From Pyrinomonadaceae bacterium (GTDB lineage Bacteria > Acidobacteriota > Blastocatellia > Pyrinomonadales > Pyrinomonadaceae), in contig JAGOWF010000040.1 of NCBI GenBank assembly GCA_018060305.1, positions 1-13,707 on the forward strand: 13,707 nucleotides of DNA. Direction: 5' to 3'. Below the pieces are notes generated by a model. It was not told the DNA's origin. It saw nothing but the letters and a program-made list of their open reading frames with translations, and searched no databases. Position numbers and translations under genes: made by a program. Below, piece after piece: positions 1-13,576 of this stretch (the stretch's first letter is position 1; each line of letters begins with the position of its first letter).

Positions 1-1
1 C

Positions 2-1078
2 GCGGGGCGGGTGCTGGCCAAGTTACGGTCGCGTTATGCGATACCGGATGAGGCTCAGGTGGCGGTGCGCGTGGCGGCGCTTTTGCATGATATAGGGCAT
101 GGGCCGTTTTCGCATGTGATCGAATCGGTCCTCGGGTTTCATCACGAGGATTTTACCGTTCAGGCGGTGCTTAGCCCGGAGACGACTGTGGGACGGCTGC
201 TGCAGGAGTATTCACCGACGCTGGCTGCGGACGTTGCGGCGATCATTAGAGGCGATTTTCGGCCGAGGGCCCTCGGACAGCTCGTCTCGTCGCAACTTGA
301 CGTTGATCGGATGGATTATTTGCTGCGCGATTCGATGATGACCGGGGCAAAATACGGCATCTACGATCTCGAGTGGGTCATAAGATCGATAGAGATCGAC
401 GAGGAGGCGGACCATCTTTATGTGGCGGCACCCGGGAAATACGCGGTCGAGGATTACCTGCAGGCACGCTACTATATGTATCGCCAGGTATATTTTCACC
501 GAACGCTACGCTCGGCCGAGGCCGTTCTGAGGATGCTGATCAAACGGGCGATGGCCTTGTTTGCGACGGGCGATCTTAACTGGCGTGCTGACGGGACGGC
601 GATGGAACGAGTATTGGCGGGCGAAAAACTTGACCTCAAGGCCCATCTTGAGTTGGACGATAACGACATCTTGTACAGTATCAAGCGGTGGCGATCATCC
701 CGCGACACGATCCTTGCCGATCTCGCCGCTCGATTCCTCGACCGGCGACTCTTTAAGGCACTTGACCTCGATATGCCAGAAGATGAACGCCCGGCCTTTG
801 TTGCCGCGGCTCGCGCTGTGGTTCAGGGGGCCGGCTTTGATGCGGAACATTACTTTGTGGAAGACGAGGCCGGTGATGCGTCGTACTCTTTTTATTCAAA
901 GCATTCGTCCGACACAAAAGACCTGATCTTTGTCGAGGAGGGCTATTCGCGGCCTTCGATACGCGAGATATCGGAGGTGAGTCCGGCCGTTCGCGGCCTG
1001 CAGGAAGGCTATCGCATTCACCGAATATGCTTTCCGGGAGAAGTAAAAGACGCGGTTTTGGCCCTCTACCATGCTTAG
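2..1078 (+). CDS. HD-domain phosphohydrolase (COG1078/SAMHD1-like), 5' end outside window
   Basis: Probably a metal-dependent phosphohydrolase of the HD superfamily, of the kind that hydrolyses dNTPs (bacterial COG1078 proteins, related to SAMHD1 and dGTPases). Numbered from the first GTG (position 11), the core reads ALLHDIGHGPFSH, giving the HD pair at H26-D27 and further histidines at 30 and 35. A second signature, QLDVDRMDYLLRD, follows at about 95-107 and supplies the distal aspartate ligand, with KYG just after. The family's first metal histidine normally lies some 40-60 residues before the HD pair and is not seen, and the frame is open to the window edge. The GTG at 11 is therefore unlikely to be the true start, and the gene is treated as 5'-truncated by the window. 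The rest is helical with no membrane segment, so it is likely cytoplasmic. It overlaps the next gene by 8 nt, suggesting one transcript. The exact substrate cannot be read from sequence. Confidence 0.85.
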   Translation, partial: AGRVLAKLRSRYAIPDEAQVAVRVAALLHDIGHGPFSHVIESVLGFHHEDFTVQAVLSPETTVGRLLQEYSPTLAADVAAIIRGDFRPRALGQLVSSQLDVDRMDYLLRDSMMTGAKYGIYDLEWVIRSIEIDEEADHLYVAAPGKYAVEDYLQARYYMYRQVYFHRTLRSAEAVLRMLIKRAMALFATGDLNWRADGTAMERVLAGEKLDLKAHLELDDNDILYSIKRWRSSRDTILADLAARFLDRRLFKALDLDMPEDERPAFVAAARAVVQGAGFDAEHYFVEDEAGDASYSFYSKHSSDTKDLIFVEEGYSRPSIREISEVSPAVRGLQEGYRIHRICFPGEVKDAVLALYHA

Positions 1079-1919
1079 ACGCGCAGGCATATGTTTGCTG
1101 GTGCTCATGGTGTCGTGCATTCAGGTGTCGGCGCAGCGGTTCGCGCTCATCGCTCCCGATGACGCCGCAGCAAGTGTCGCCTTTGCAGATCGCCTTGCGG
1201 CGGAGATAGGCAAAAGGCATGAGGTGCTCGACGCATCGTTAGTAAGAGCAGCGTCCTCAGCGACTCATCCCGAGAGTCCGTTTAACATGACACGCGACGA
1301 CGCGCGAACGGTCGCGGCGGCGATCGGATGCGATGCATTGGTAATGGTGCGGGCGGCTACGCTCCGACGCAGCTCTTCGGCACGGCCCGAATACTACGAG
1401 TCCGCGGCATTCATTTATCTCATCAGTGCCCGAAGCGGAAGGCTTACCTTGTGGAAAGCGCTGATACATGAAGCCCCGACCGCAGCGGCGGCGGAGGAAG
1501 CACGAGACCGCGCGGTTCCCACCCTGGCCGACGAACTGCGGTTGACATGGGCTAAGACGGCCAAGGCCGAACTCATCGAACCCGAGCCGCCAAAGATGGA
1601 GCAAGTGCCCGAGGGCGACGTTCCGAAGAACGAGCGGTTTCGCGCTCCCATTCCTTACCGCAGGATCAAGCCCGAATACACCGCCGAAGCGGCATTCTAC
1701 GACGTGGCCGCGACAGTCGATATCTGGGTCGATCTGGCAGCCGACGGCACGATACTTCGGACTGAGATAGATCGCTGGGCGGGCTTTGGTTTGGACGAGT
1801 CGGTCGAACGAGCCGTCCGCACAATGAATTGGCGGCCGGCCGAACGCAACGGCAAGACGCTGCCAATGCGCTTCCTGCTGCGTTACAATTTTAAAGCCCT
1901 GGACAAAGGTATGAAGTAA
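1071..1919 (+). CDS. Secreted protein with C-terminal TonB domain
   Basis: A 282-residue envelope protein. Residues 1-21 form a signal peptide: Arg at 3-4, a hydrophobic run, and VSA before Q22 as a signal peptidase I site. C16 is preceded by MVS, a poor lipobox, so lipidation is possible but less likely. Residues 23-155 alternate β/α and resemble the TolB-N/CsgG-type fold; this is only a resemblance. A Pro/Glu-rich linker (about 168-195) leads to a TonB C-terminal-like domain (about 198-276) with the pattern PEYTAEAAF, then VDIWVDLAADGTI, then a W-R-P-A block and a final β strand. Stand-alone TonB-CTD proteins of this kind are frequent in Acidobacteriota and Bacteroidota and are often misnamed TonB. 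With no N-terminal membrane anchor it is unlikely to be an energy transducer. The ATG lies inside the preceding gene and no Shine-Dalgarno is evident, so translation is probably coupled. Confidence 0.75.
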   Translation: MLRRAGICLLVLMVSCIQVSAQRFALIAPDDAAASVAFADRLAAEIGKRHEVLDASLVRAASSATHPESPFNMTRDDARTVAAAIGCDALVMVRAATLRRSSSARPEYYESAAFIYLISARSGRLTLWKALIHEAPTAAAAEEARDRAVPTLADELRLTWAKTAKAELIEPEPPKMEQVPEGDVPKNERFRAPIPYRRIKPEYTAEAAFYDVAATVDIWVDLAADGTILRTEIDRWAGFGLDESVERAVRTMNWRPAERNGKTLPMRFLLRYNFKALDKGMK

Positions 1920-1921
1920 AA

Positions 1922-1949
1922 GGCCCGGAACGCTGTCACGTTTCGGGCC
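1922..1949. terminator. Bidirectional intrinsic terminator between converging genes
   Basis: An 11-bp stem (1922-1932 with 1939-1949, one G/T pair) closes a 6-nt loop. On the plus strand it is followed by CC and TTGTTTGTT; on the minus strand by TTTTAC. It sits 3 nt after the TonB-CTD stop and 27 nt beyond the rpoC stop, so it can end both convergent transcripts. Confidence 0.85.
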
Positions 1950-1975
1950 CCTTGTTTGTTCATTTGCGGCGAGGT

Positions 1976-6268
<4,293 letters not shown>

Positions 6269-6275
6269 AAATATA

Positions 6276-6353
6276 TGAGTTCGCAGAGTTTGTAGAGTTT
6301 GGAGAGTTCATAGAGTTAGGTCGTTACTCTATGAACTCTATGAGCTCGATGAA
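6276..6353. repeat. Inverted 9-nt repeat tract filling the rpoB-rpoC spacer
   Basis: On the plus strand AGAGTT-type 6-mers start at 6276 (TGAGTT), 6285, 6294, 6303 and 6312, exactly 9 nt apart. After a 4-nt break the reverse-complement type (AACTCT) occurs at 6325, 6334, 6343 and 6352, again 9 nt apart with decay towards the end. The two blocks face each other, giving a perfect 14-bp stem (6303-6316 with 6326-6339) and a 9-nt loop. The last unit runs into the rpoB stop codon, and the first lies 8 nt upstream of the rpoC ATG. The whole spacer is therefore repeat, and the transcript between the two genes must contain the hairpin. Confidence 0.85.
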
Positions 6354-10802
<4,449 letters not shown>

Positions 10803-10895
10803 ATGATCGATAGCGGGCTTATAAAAAACTTATTGATTTCCGGCGCCGATGCTGTTACGATTCACGTAAAGTTCGACTCCCCCGAAATCGGTGCG

Positions 10896-10940
10896 AAAAA
10901 GACGGCAAATGCGGTCGAGGGTAAAGTTTGCCCAGACCGC
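10896..10940 (-). promoter_or_regulatory. Mutually exclusive hairpins in the rpoB leader
   Basis: In the transcript, GCGGUC (10935-10940) can pair with GACCGC (10911-10916), extended by an inner GGG/CCC. GGCAAA (10927-10932) can pair with UUUGCC (10904-10909). The two helices cross, so either they form a pseudoknot or they exclude each other. The second helix is followed by GUCUUUUU (T run at 10896-10900), the shape of a weak terminator that the first helix would prevent. The single base between the 3' arms makes a compact pseudoknot sterically awkward, so the alternative-hairpin reading is preferred. Function is unproven. Confidence 0.4.
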
Positions 10941-10948
10941 TTATTAGC

Positions 10949-11127
10949 AGTTTCCGCTAGATATTAAATTTACGAGCGTGCCTAAAAAGGGCCACCAACT
11001 CTCCACTTGCCTGCGGCATAAACGGCCGCGTCAAAAACAACGGAAACTATTGAAAAATAAGATAGTTTCCAACTCCGGCGGTGCCGGTATTCGCTAGTCC
11101 TGCCTTGCGGGCGTGATGCGAAACTAT
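10949..11127 (-). promoter_or_regulatory. Four-segment attenuator-like element upstream of rpoB
   Basis: Four segments, named in transcript order: 1, AUAGUUUC (11120-11127); 2, GGAAACUAU (11062-11070); 3, AUAGUUUCCG (11041-11050); 4, CGGAAACU (10949-10956). Segments 1:2 can form 8 bp, 2:3 form 9 bp with an 11-nt loop, and 3:4 form 8 bp. All are perfect Watson-Crick pairs. The 2:3 hairpin is followed directly by GUUGUUUUUG, a terminator-like tail, while 1:2 and 3:4 would disrupt it. This is the classical attenuator layout, seen directly. No leader peptide or ligand-binding domain was recognised. Confidence 0.5.
11033..11070 (-). terminator. Candidate weak intrinsic terminator in the rplL-rpoB spacer
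   Basis: A perfect 9-bp, AT-rich stem (11062-11070 with 11042-11050) with an 11-nt loop is followed in the transcript by GUUGUUUUUG. The low stem GC suggests partial rather than full termination, which would suit read-through from rplL into rpoB. It is the 2:3 arm of the attenuator-like element. Confidence 0.45.
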
Positions 11128-11200
11128 TAGTTTACCAACAAAATATCGCCAATACAAGGACAGACGACCGCGCTTGGTGAATACATTTTCGCCCGTAAAG

Positions 11201-11230
11201 AGAGGCGCTTCGCTTGCGTGAAGCGCCTCT
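11201..11230 (-). terminator. Terminator or processing hairpin after rplL
   Basis: A perfect 11-bp GC-rich stem (11201-11211 with 11220-11230), extendable by two pairs into the 8-nt loop, lies 28 nt after the rplL stop. Only CTTTACGG follows on the transcribed strand, so the U tract is short. Partial termination or RNase processing is likelier than a full stop, since rpoB must be transcribed from somewhere and no clear promoter was found. Confidence 0.6.
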
Positions 11231-11258
11231 GCTCTTGGCGAATAGCGTAAAGCGGCGG

Positions 11259-11654
11259 CTATTTGAGCTCGACGCTCGCGCCTGCCTCGGTTAGCTTGCC
11301 CTTGATCTCTTCGGCCTCGGCCTTAGAAACGCCTTCCTTGAGTGCCTTGGGGGCTCCATCGACAAGGTCCTTGGCCTCCTTGAGGCCAAGTCCGGCGACG
11401 ACCTCACGGACGACCTTGATAACGGCGATCTTGTTGCCGCCGGCCGAAGTGAGAACTACATCAAATGAATCTTTCTCCTCGGCCGCAGGAGCCGCGTCAC
11501 CGCCGCCTGCACCGGCACCCGCCGCCATCATCATAGGCGCCGCGGCCGCAGCCGACACGCCAAACACTTCCTCGAGTTCCTTGACGAGTTCTGACGCTTC
11601 TAGAAGCGACATTCCCTTCAAATACTCAACCACATCTGCTTTTGTAACTGCCAT
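11259..11654 (-). CDS. rplL: 50S ribosomal protein L7/L12
   Basis: L12, the multicopy stalk protein that recruits and stimulates translation GTPases. At 131 residues it is slightly longer than usual (about 120-128). The N-terminal dimerisation domain (about 1-35, ELVKELEEVFGV) binds L10. An Ala/Gly/Met-rich hinge (about 36-60) follows, then the C-terminal domain (about 62-131) with FDVVL, NKIAVIKVVRE and LGLKEAKDLVDGAP, the factor-binding helices. The ATG is preceded by AGGAG with a 12-nt gap. It lies between rplJ and rpoB as in most bacteria, but after an exceptionally long structured spacer that may help make L12 in excess over L10. Confidence 0.98.
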   Translation of the reverse strand: MAVTKADVVEYLKGMSLLEASELVKELEEVFGVSAAAAAPMMMAAGAGAGGGDAAPAAEEKDSFDVVLTSAGGNKIAVIKVVREVVAGLGLKEAKDLVDGAPKALKEGVSKAEAEEIKGKLTEAGASVELK

Positions 11655-11666
11655 GATATTTTCTAT

Positions 11667-11671
11667 CTCCT
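11667..11671 (-). promoter_or_regulatory. Ribosome binding site of rplL
   Basis: AGGAG on the minus strand, 12 nt before the ATG. It lies just downstream of the long heptad-repeat hairpin and outside it, so it stays accessible when that hairpin forms. Confidence 0.7.
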
Positions 11672-11690
11672 GTTTAGGGTTCTGTATTCA

Positions 11691-11793
11691 ATGACGAATG
11701 CACAATGCAAAATGCATAATGCCCGTCGGTTATTCGCGAATCGAAAGCCTTGACAGAATTTTGCATTCTGCACTGTGCATTCCGCATTCGCTC
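11691..11793. repeat. Inverted 7-nt repeat tract forming a long hairpin before rplL
   Basis: On the plus strand five ATG-initial 7-mers (type ATGCAAA) start at 11691, 11698, 11705, 11712 and 11719. After a 33-nt interval four complementary units (type TTNTGCA) start at 11759, 11766, 11773 and 11780, followed by a degenerate one. Bases 11696-11720 pair with 11758-11782 at 22 of 25 positions. Two of the three mismatches (11705/11773 and 11710/11768) become G-U wobbles in the RNA read from the minus strand, leaving 24 of 25 paired in the actual transcript. The loop contains the palindrome ATTCGCGAAT (11732-11741). Confidence 0.8.
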
Positions 11794-11817
11794 TTGGCCG
11801 CTAGAACCCAGGGACGT

Positions 11818-11862
11818 TGGGGCTCGGGTTTGCATCTCCTCCGCCTTCTGCCCGAAGCCTCA
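11818..11862 (-). promoter_or_regulatory. Bulged stem-loop in the rplJ-rplL spacer
   Basis: In the plus-strand coordinates 11821-11828 pairs with 11851-11859 (8 bp with one bulged base at 11856). After a mismatch, two more pairs form (11818-11819 with 11861-11862). The 22-nt loop is purine-rich in the transcript and contains GGAGGAG followed directly by AUG. It could be a protein-binding or processing structure; no known RNA family was recognised. Confidence 0.4.
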
Positions 11863-11906
11863 GTGCCTGACAACACATTGGCTCGTTTTACCTTGGTACG
11901 GCTCAC

Positions 11907-11921
11907 GCGGGCCAGGCCCGC
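11907..11921. repeat. GC-rich palindrome GCGGGCC-A-GGCCCGC
   Basis: A perfect 7+1+7 palindrome directly abutting the heptad tract that follows rplJ. In RNA it gives a 6-bp, 3-nt-loop hairpin. No T run follows on either strand, so it is not a standard terminator. Confidence 0.6.
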
Positions 11922-11976
11922 AATCTCAAATTTGAAATCTGAAATCTCAAATTCGCTTGAGATCCGCAGATCTCAA
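11921..11976. repeat. 7-nt repeat tract with inverted arms just after rplJ
   Basis: On the plus strand AAATCTG/C-type 7-mers start at 11921, 11928, 11935, 11942 and 11949, then the opposite orientation (CTTGAGA at 11956). The tract contains the palindrome TCAAATTTGA (11926-11935) and a perfect 8-bp, 4-nt-loop hairpin (11957-11964 with 11969-11976) 5 nt beyond the rplJ stop codon. In architecture it matches the tracts at 6276, 11691 and 13577 but has its own unit sequence. Confidence 0.75.
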
Positions 11977-11981
11977 AAACT

Positions 11982-12785
11982 CTATTCCGCTGCCGGCTCT
12001 TCTGCCGGAGCTTCCTCTGCCGGAGCTTCCTCGACGGCTCCCTCGACGGCATCTTCCGGAGCGGCGGCGACGGCCTCTTCCTGTGCTTCGGTCGCGGCCT
12101 CAGCCGGAGCAGCCTCTTCAACTGCGGCCTCAGCCGGCGCTTCCGCTTCGGCAGCCGGAGCTTCCTCGGCGGCCGCTTCGACCCGTGCCTCAGCTTCTAC
12201 GGCCGATATTTCTTCAGCAGGAGCGGCTTCGGCTGCCGGTGCCGGTTCCGGTGCTCCGGCGTCGCGGCCATCCTGATCGCCGATCTGCTTGATGACGACA
12301 GCCAGGTCGCGGGGCACGGCGTTGATTACCGTGACCAGACGCTGGGCTCCGCTATTGAGCACCCACATAAGCTTGGAAATAAGCTCTTCCTTGCTCGGTA
12401 GATTCGCGATCGTCGTCAACTGTGTGAGATCGACCACTTTGCCGTCCACGACGCCTGTTTTGAACGTGTAGATATCGGCGTTGTCCTTCATGAACTTCGA
12501 AATTGCTTTCGTGAGGACAACCGGATCGTTCTCGGTCCACGCGATGGCGGTGACGCCCTTGAAGTGTTCGCTCACCTCCTCGTACTGCGTTCCTTTGACC
12601 GCGATACGGGCGAGTGTATTCTTAACGACCTCATACTTCGCCCCGGCCTCGCGAACACTGTTGCGAAATTCCTGATCCTTCGTGACCGTCAGGCCTGTAA
12701 AGCTTACGATCATCGCGGATTTTGACGCGGCGAGCGATTCCGTAAGGGCGGCCAGATCTGTTGCTTTTGTTTCTCTTGATTTCAT
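11982..12785 (-). CDS. rplJ: 50S ribosomal protein L10 with long acidic C-terminal tail
   Basis: L10 anchors the L12 dimers and, with L11, forms the ribosomal stalk base. Residues 1-140 are a normal L10 rRNA-binding domain (ASKSAMIVSFTGLTV, YEVVKNTLARIA, FKGVTAIAW). Residues about 131-168 form the long helix that binds L12 dimers. Canonical L10 ends here, at about 165-175 residues. This protein continues to 267 with about 98 residues almost wholly Ala, Glu and Pro with a few Val, Asp and Thr: an acidic, disordered-looking tail made of imperfect EEAPAE-like units. A 15-bp perfect tandem repeat in the DNA shows recent expansion. Only a weak GAG lies close to the ATG; a strong AGGAGG is 49 nt upstream, beyond a hairpin. 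Confidence 0.97.
   Translation of the reverse strand: MKSRETKATDLAALTESLAASKSAMIVSFTGLTVTKDQEFRNSVREAGAKYEVVKNTLARIAVKGTQYEEVSEHFKGVTAIAWTENDPVVLTKAISKFMKDNADIYTFKTGVVDGKVVDLTQLTTIANLPSKEELISKLMWVLNSGAQRLVTVINAVPRDLAVVIKQIGDQDGRDAGAPEPAPAAEAAPAEEISAVEAEARVEAAAEEAPAAEAEAPAEAAVEEAAPAEAATEAQEEAVAAAPEDAVEGAVEEAPAEEAPAEEPAAE
12001..12030. repeat. 15-bp perfect tandem duplication inside rplJ
   Basis: TCTGCCGGAGCTTCC occurs twice back to back (12001-12015 and 12016-12030). In frame it adds one five-residue unit (EEAPA register) to the L10 tail. Further, less exact copies of GCCGGAGC/TTCC are scattered through 11998-12250, so the tail looks built by slippage-type expansion. Confidence 0.85.
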
Positions 12786-12842
12786 TGTCTTACTCGTCGA
12801 AACCCAGTCGCTATTGCTCCCGGTTCTGACAGTGCCTCCTTA
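12786..12842 (-). promoter_or_regulatory. rplA-rplJ leader: AGGAGG, bridging hairpin, rplJ start
   Basis: The 57-nt spacer begins, 2 nt after the rplA stop, with AGGAGG (12835-12840), too far from the rplJ ATG to act directly. Between them the transcript can fold into an imperfect stem of about 10 bp (12796-12830: GUC/GAC, GAACC/GGUUU with a wobble, then GG/CU, loop of about 12 nt). Folding would leave about 14 nt between AGGAGG and AUG. This is the place where an L10-binding autoregulatory leader occurs in other bacteria. I do not recognise the consensus of that family here, so the role is inference. Confidence 0.4.
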
Positions 12843-13535
12843 CTACGCGTATGCCAATTCATCGAGCAAGACGCCCGGGCTCATGGTGGCGGCCAGGTTT
12901 ATCTTCTTTAGATAACGGCCTTTAGCGGTGGTCGGCTTGGCCTTCATCACCGCGTTGATAAGAACTTTTGTGTTCTCTACGAGTTTTGCGTCGTCGAACG
13001 AGACCTTGCCCACCGGCGAGTGAATAACGCCTGTTTTATCGACGCGATACTCGACCTTACCGGCCTTGGTCTCTTCGATAGCGGTCTTGACATCCATCGT
13101 GACGGTGCCGGTCTTCGGGTTCGGCATCAGGCCGCGCGGGCCGAGCAGTTTACCCAACTGGCCGACCTTGCCCATCATGTCGGGCGTCGCGATCAACGCG
13201 TCAAAGTCGAGCCAGCCGCCCTTGATCTTGTCAACGATATCATCGCCGCCGGCCTCGTCCGCTCCCGCTTCCTGCGCCTCGCGGATCTTGTCGCCCTGGG
13301 CGACGACAACGACCTTTTTGGCCGCGCCTCCAAGCCCATGCGGAAGCACGATCGTGCCCCGGACGAGCTGGTCCGCTTTACGCGGATCGACGCCGAGCCA
13401 CATTGTCAGTTCAACTGTTTCGTCGAAGTTGGCGAAGGCGATCTCTTTCAGTTTCGAGACCGCTTCGTCGAGTGTGTGTTTCCTGCCGGCCTCGACTTTC
13501 TCGAGAGCGGCAAGGTATTTCTTGCCTCGTTTCAT
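12843..13535 (-). CDS. rplA: 50S ribosomal protein L1
   Basis: L1 of the mobile L1 stalk at the ribosomal E site, and in many bacteria a translational repressor of rplK-rplA. At 230 residues it is the normal length. The family signature is clear at about 113-141 (PDMMGKVGQLGKLLGPRGLMPNPK in pieces). The N-terminal MKRGKKYLAALEKV, FDETVELTMWLGVDPRKADQ and VRGTIVLPHGLG are typical, and the C-terminal VMKAKPTTAKGRYLKKI completes domain I. The ATG at 13535 has a strong Shine-Dalgarno close upstream. It is separated from rplK by a repeat tract instead of the usual short gap. Confidence 0.99.
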   Translation of the reverse strand: MKRGKKYLAALEKVEAGRKHTLDEAVSKLKEIAFANFDETVELTMWLGVDPRKADQLVRGTIVLPHGLGGAAKKVVVVAQGDKIREAQEAGADEAGGDDIVDKIKGGWLDFDALIATPDMMGKVGQLGKLLGPRGLMPNPKTGTVTMDVKTAIEETKAGKVEYRVDKTGVIHSPVGKVSFDDAKLVENTKVLINAVMKAKPTTAKGRYLKKINLAATMSPGVLLDELAYA

Positions 13536-13539
13536 TTTA

Positions 13540-13544
13540 CCTCC
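13540..13544 (-). promoter_or_regulatory. Ribosome binding site of rplA
   Basis: GGAGG on the minus strand, 4 nt before the rplA ATG (GGAGGTAAAATG). It is the best Shine-Dalgarno in the window and supports the chosen start. Confidence 0.85.
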
Positions 13545-13576
13545 AGGTGTTAGCGGAAATCTTACGATTTCCTCCC

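Larger units (their letters stand above)
10803..11258 (-). other. rplL-rpoB spacer (456 nt), structured leader of rpoB
   Basis: No convincing gene lies in this stretch. Read in the direction of transcription it contains, in order, a GC-rich hairpin just after rplL, a small AAACT/AGTTT hairpin (11121-11133), a CCGGC/GCCGG triloop hairpin (11075-11087), a terminator-like hairpin with a T-rich tail (11042-11070), a GCGGC/GCCGC hairpin (11013-11029), and an alternative-pairing element ending in a T run (10896-10940). A weak -10-like TTTAAT lies near 10963-10968, but no -35 was recognised. In E. coli the same spacer holds a partial terminator that lowers rpoBC expression relative to the ribosomal proteins. 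A similar job is plausible here, by inference. Confidence 0.6.

Noticed and set aside
11..13. GTG at position 11 as the true start of the HD-domain gene.
   Set aside because: The frame is open to the window edge and the expected first metal-binding histidine region is missing, so the start lies upstream of the window.
6276..6353. Reading the 9-nt repeat tract as a CRISPR array.
   Set aside because: Units are 6-9 nt without unique spacers of 25-40 nt, and the orientation inverts mid-way; no cas genes are present.
10803..10967. A 54-codon plus-strand frame from ATG, divergent from rpoB.
   Set aside because: It runs antisense to the structured rpoB leader, has no Shine-Dalgarno and no recognisable family. 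Its length is within chance for this composition.
10963..10968. TTTAAT as a -10 box for an rpoB promoter on the minus strand.
   Set aside because: No -35 hexamer is found at 16-18 nt, and the promoter rules of the host are unknown; too weak to annotate.
11750..11755. A perfect TTGACA on the plus strand.
   Set aside because: No -10 at the right spacing and no plus-strand gene downstream; it lies within the loop of the heptad hairpin.
11674..11835. A 53-codon minus-strand frame starting at ATG right after GGAGGAG and ending 19 nt before rplL.
   Set aside because: The AUG abuts the purine run with no proper spacing, and much of the frame translates the heptad repeats into low-complexity sequence. 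It is best explained as a repeat artefact, although its lack of stops is curious.
11698..12276. A 192-residue plus-strand frame antisense to rplJ.
   Set aside because: It is a shadow of the Ala/Glu/Pro-coding GC-rich tail plus the repeat tracts. Its product is Ala/Ser low complexity and it overlaps a certain ribosomal gene.
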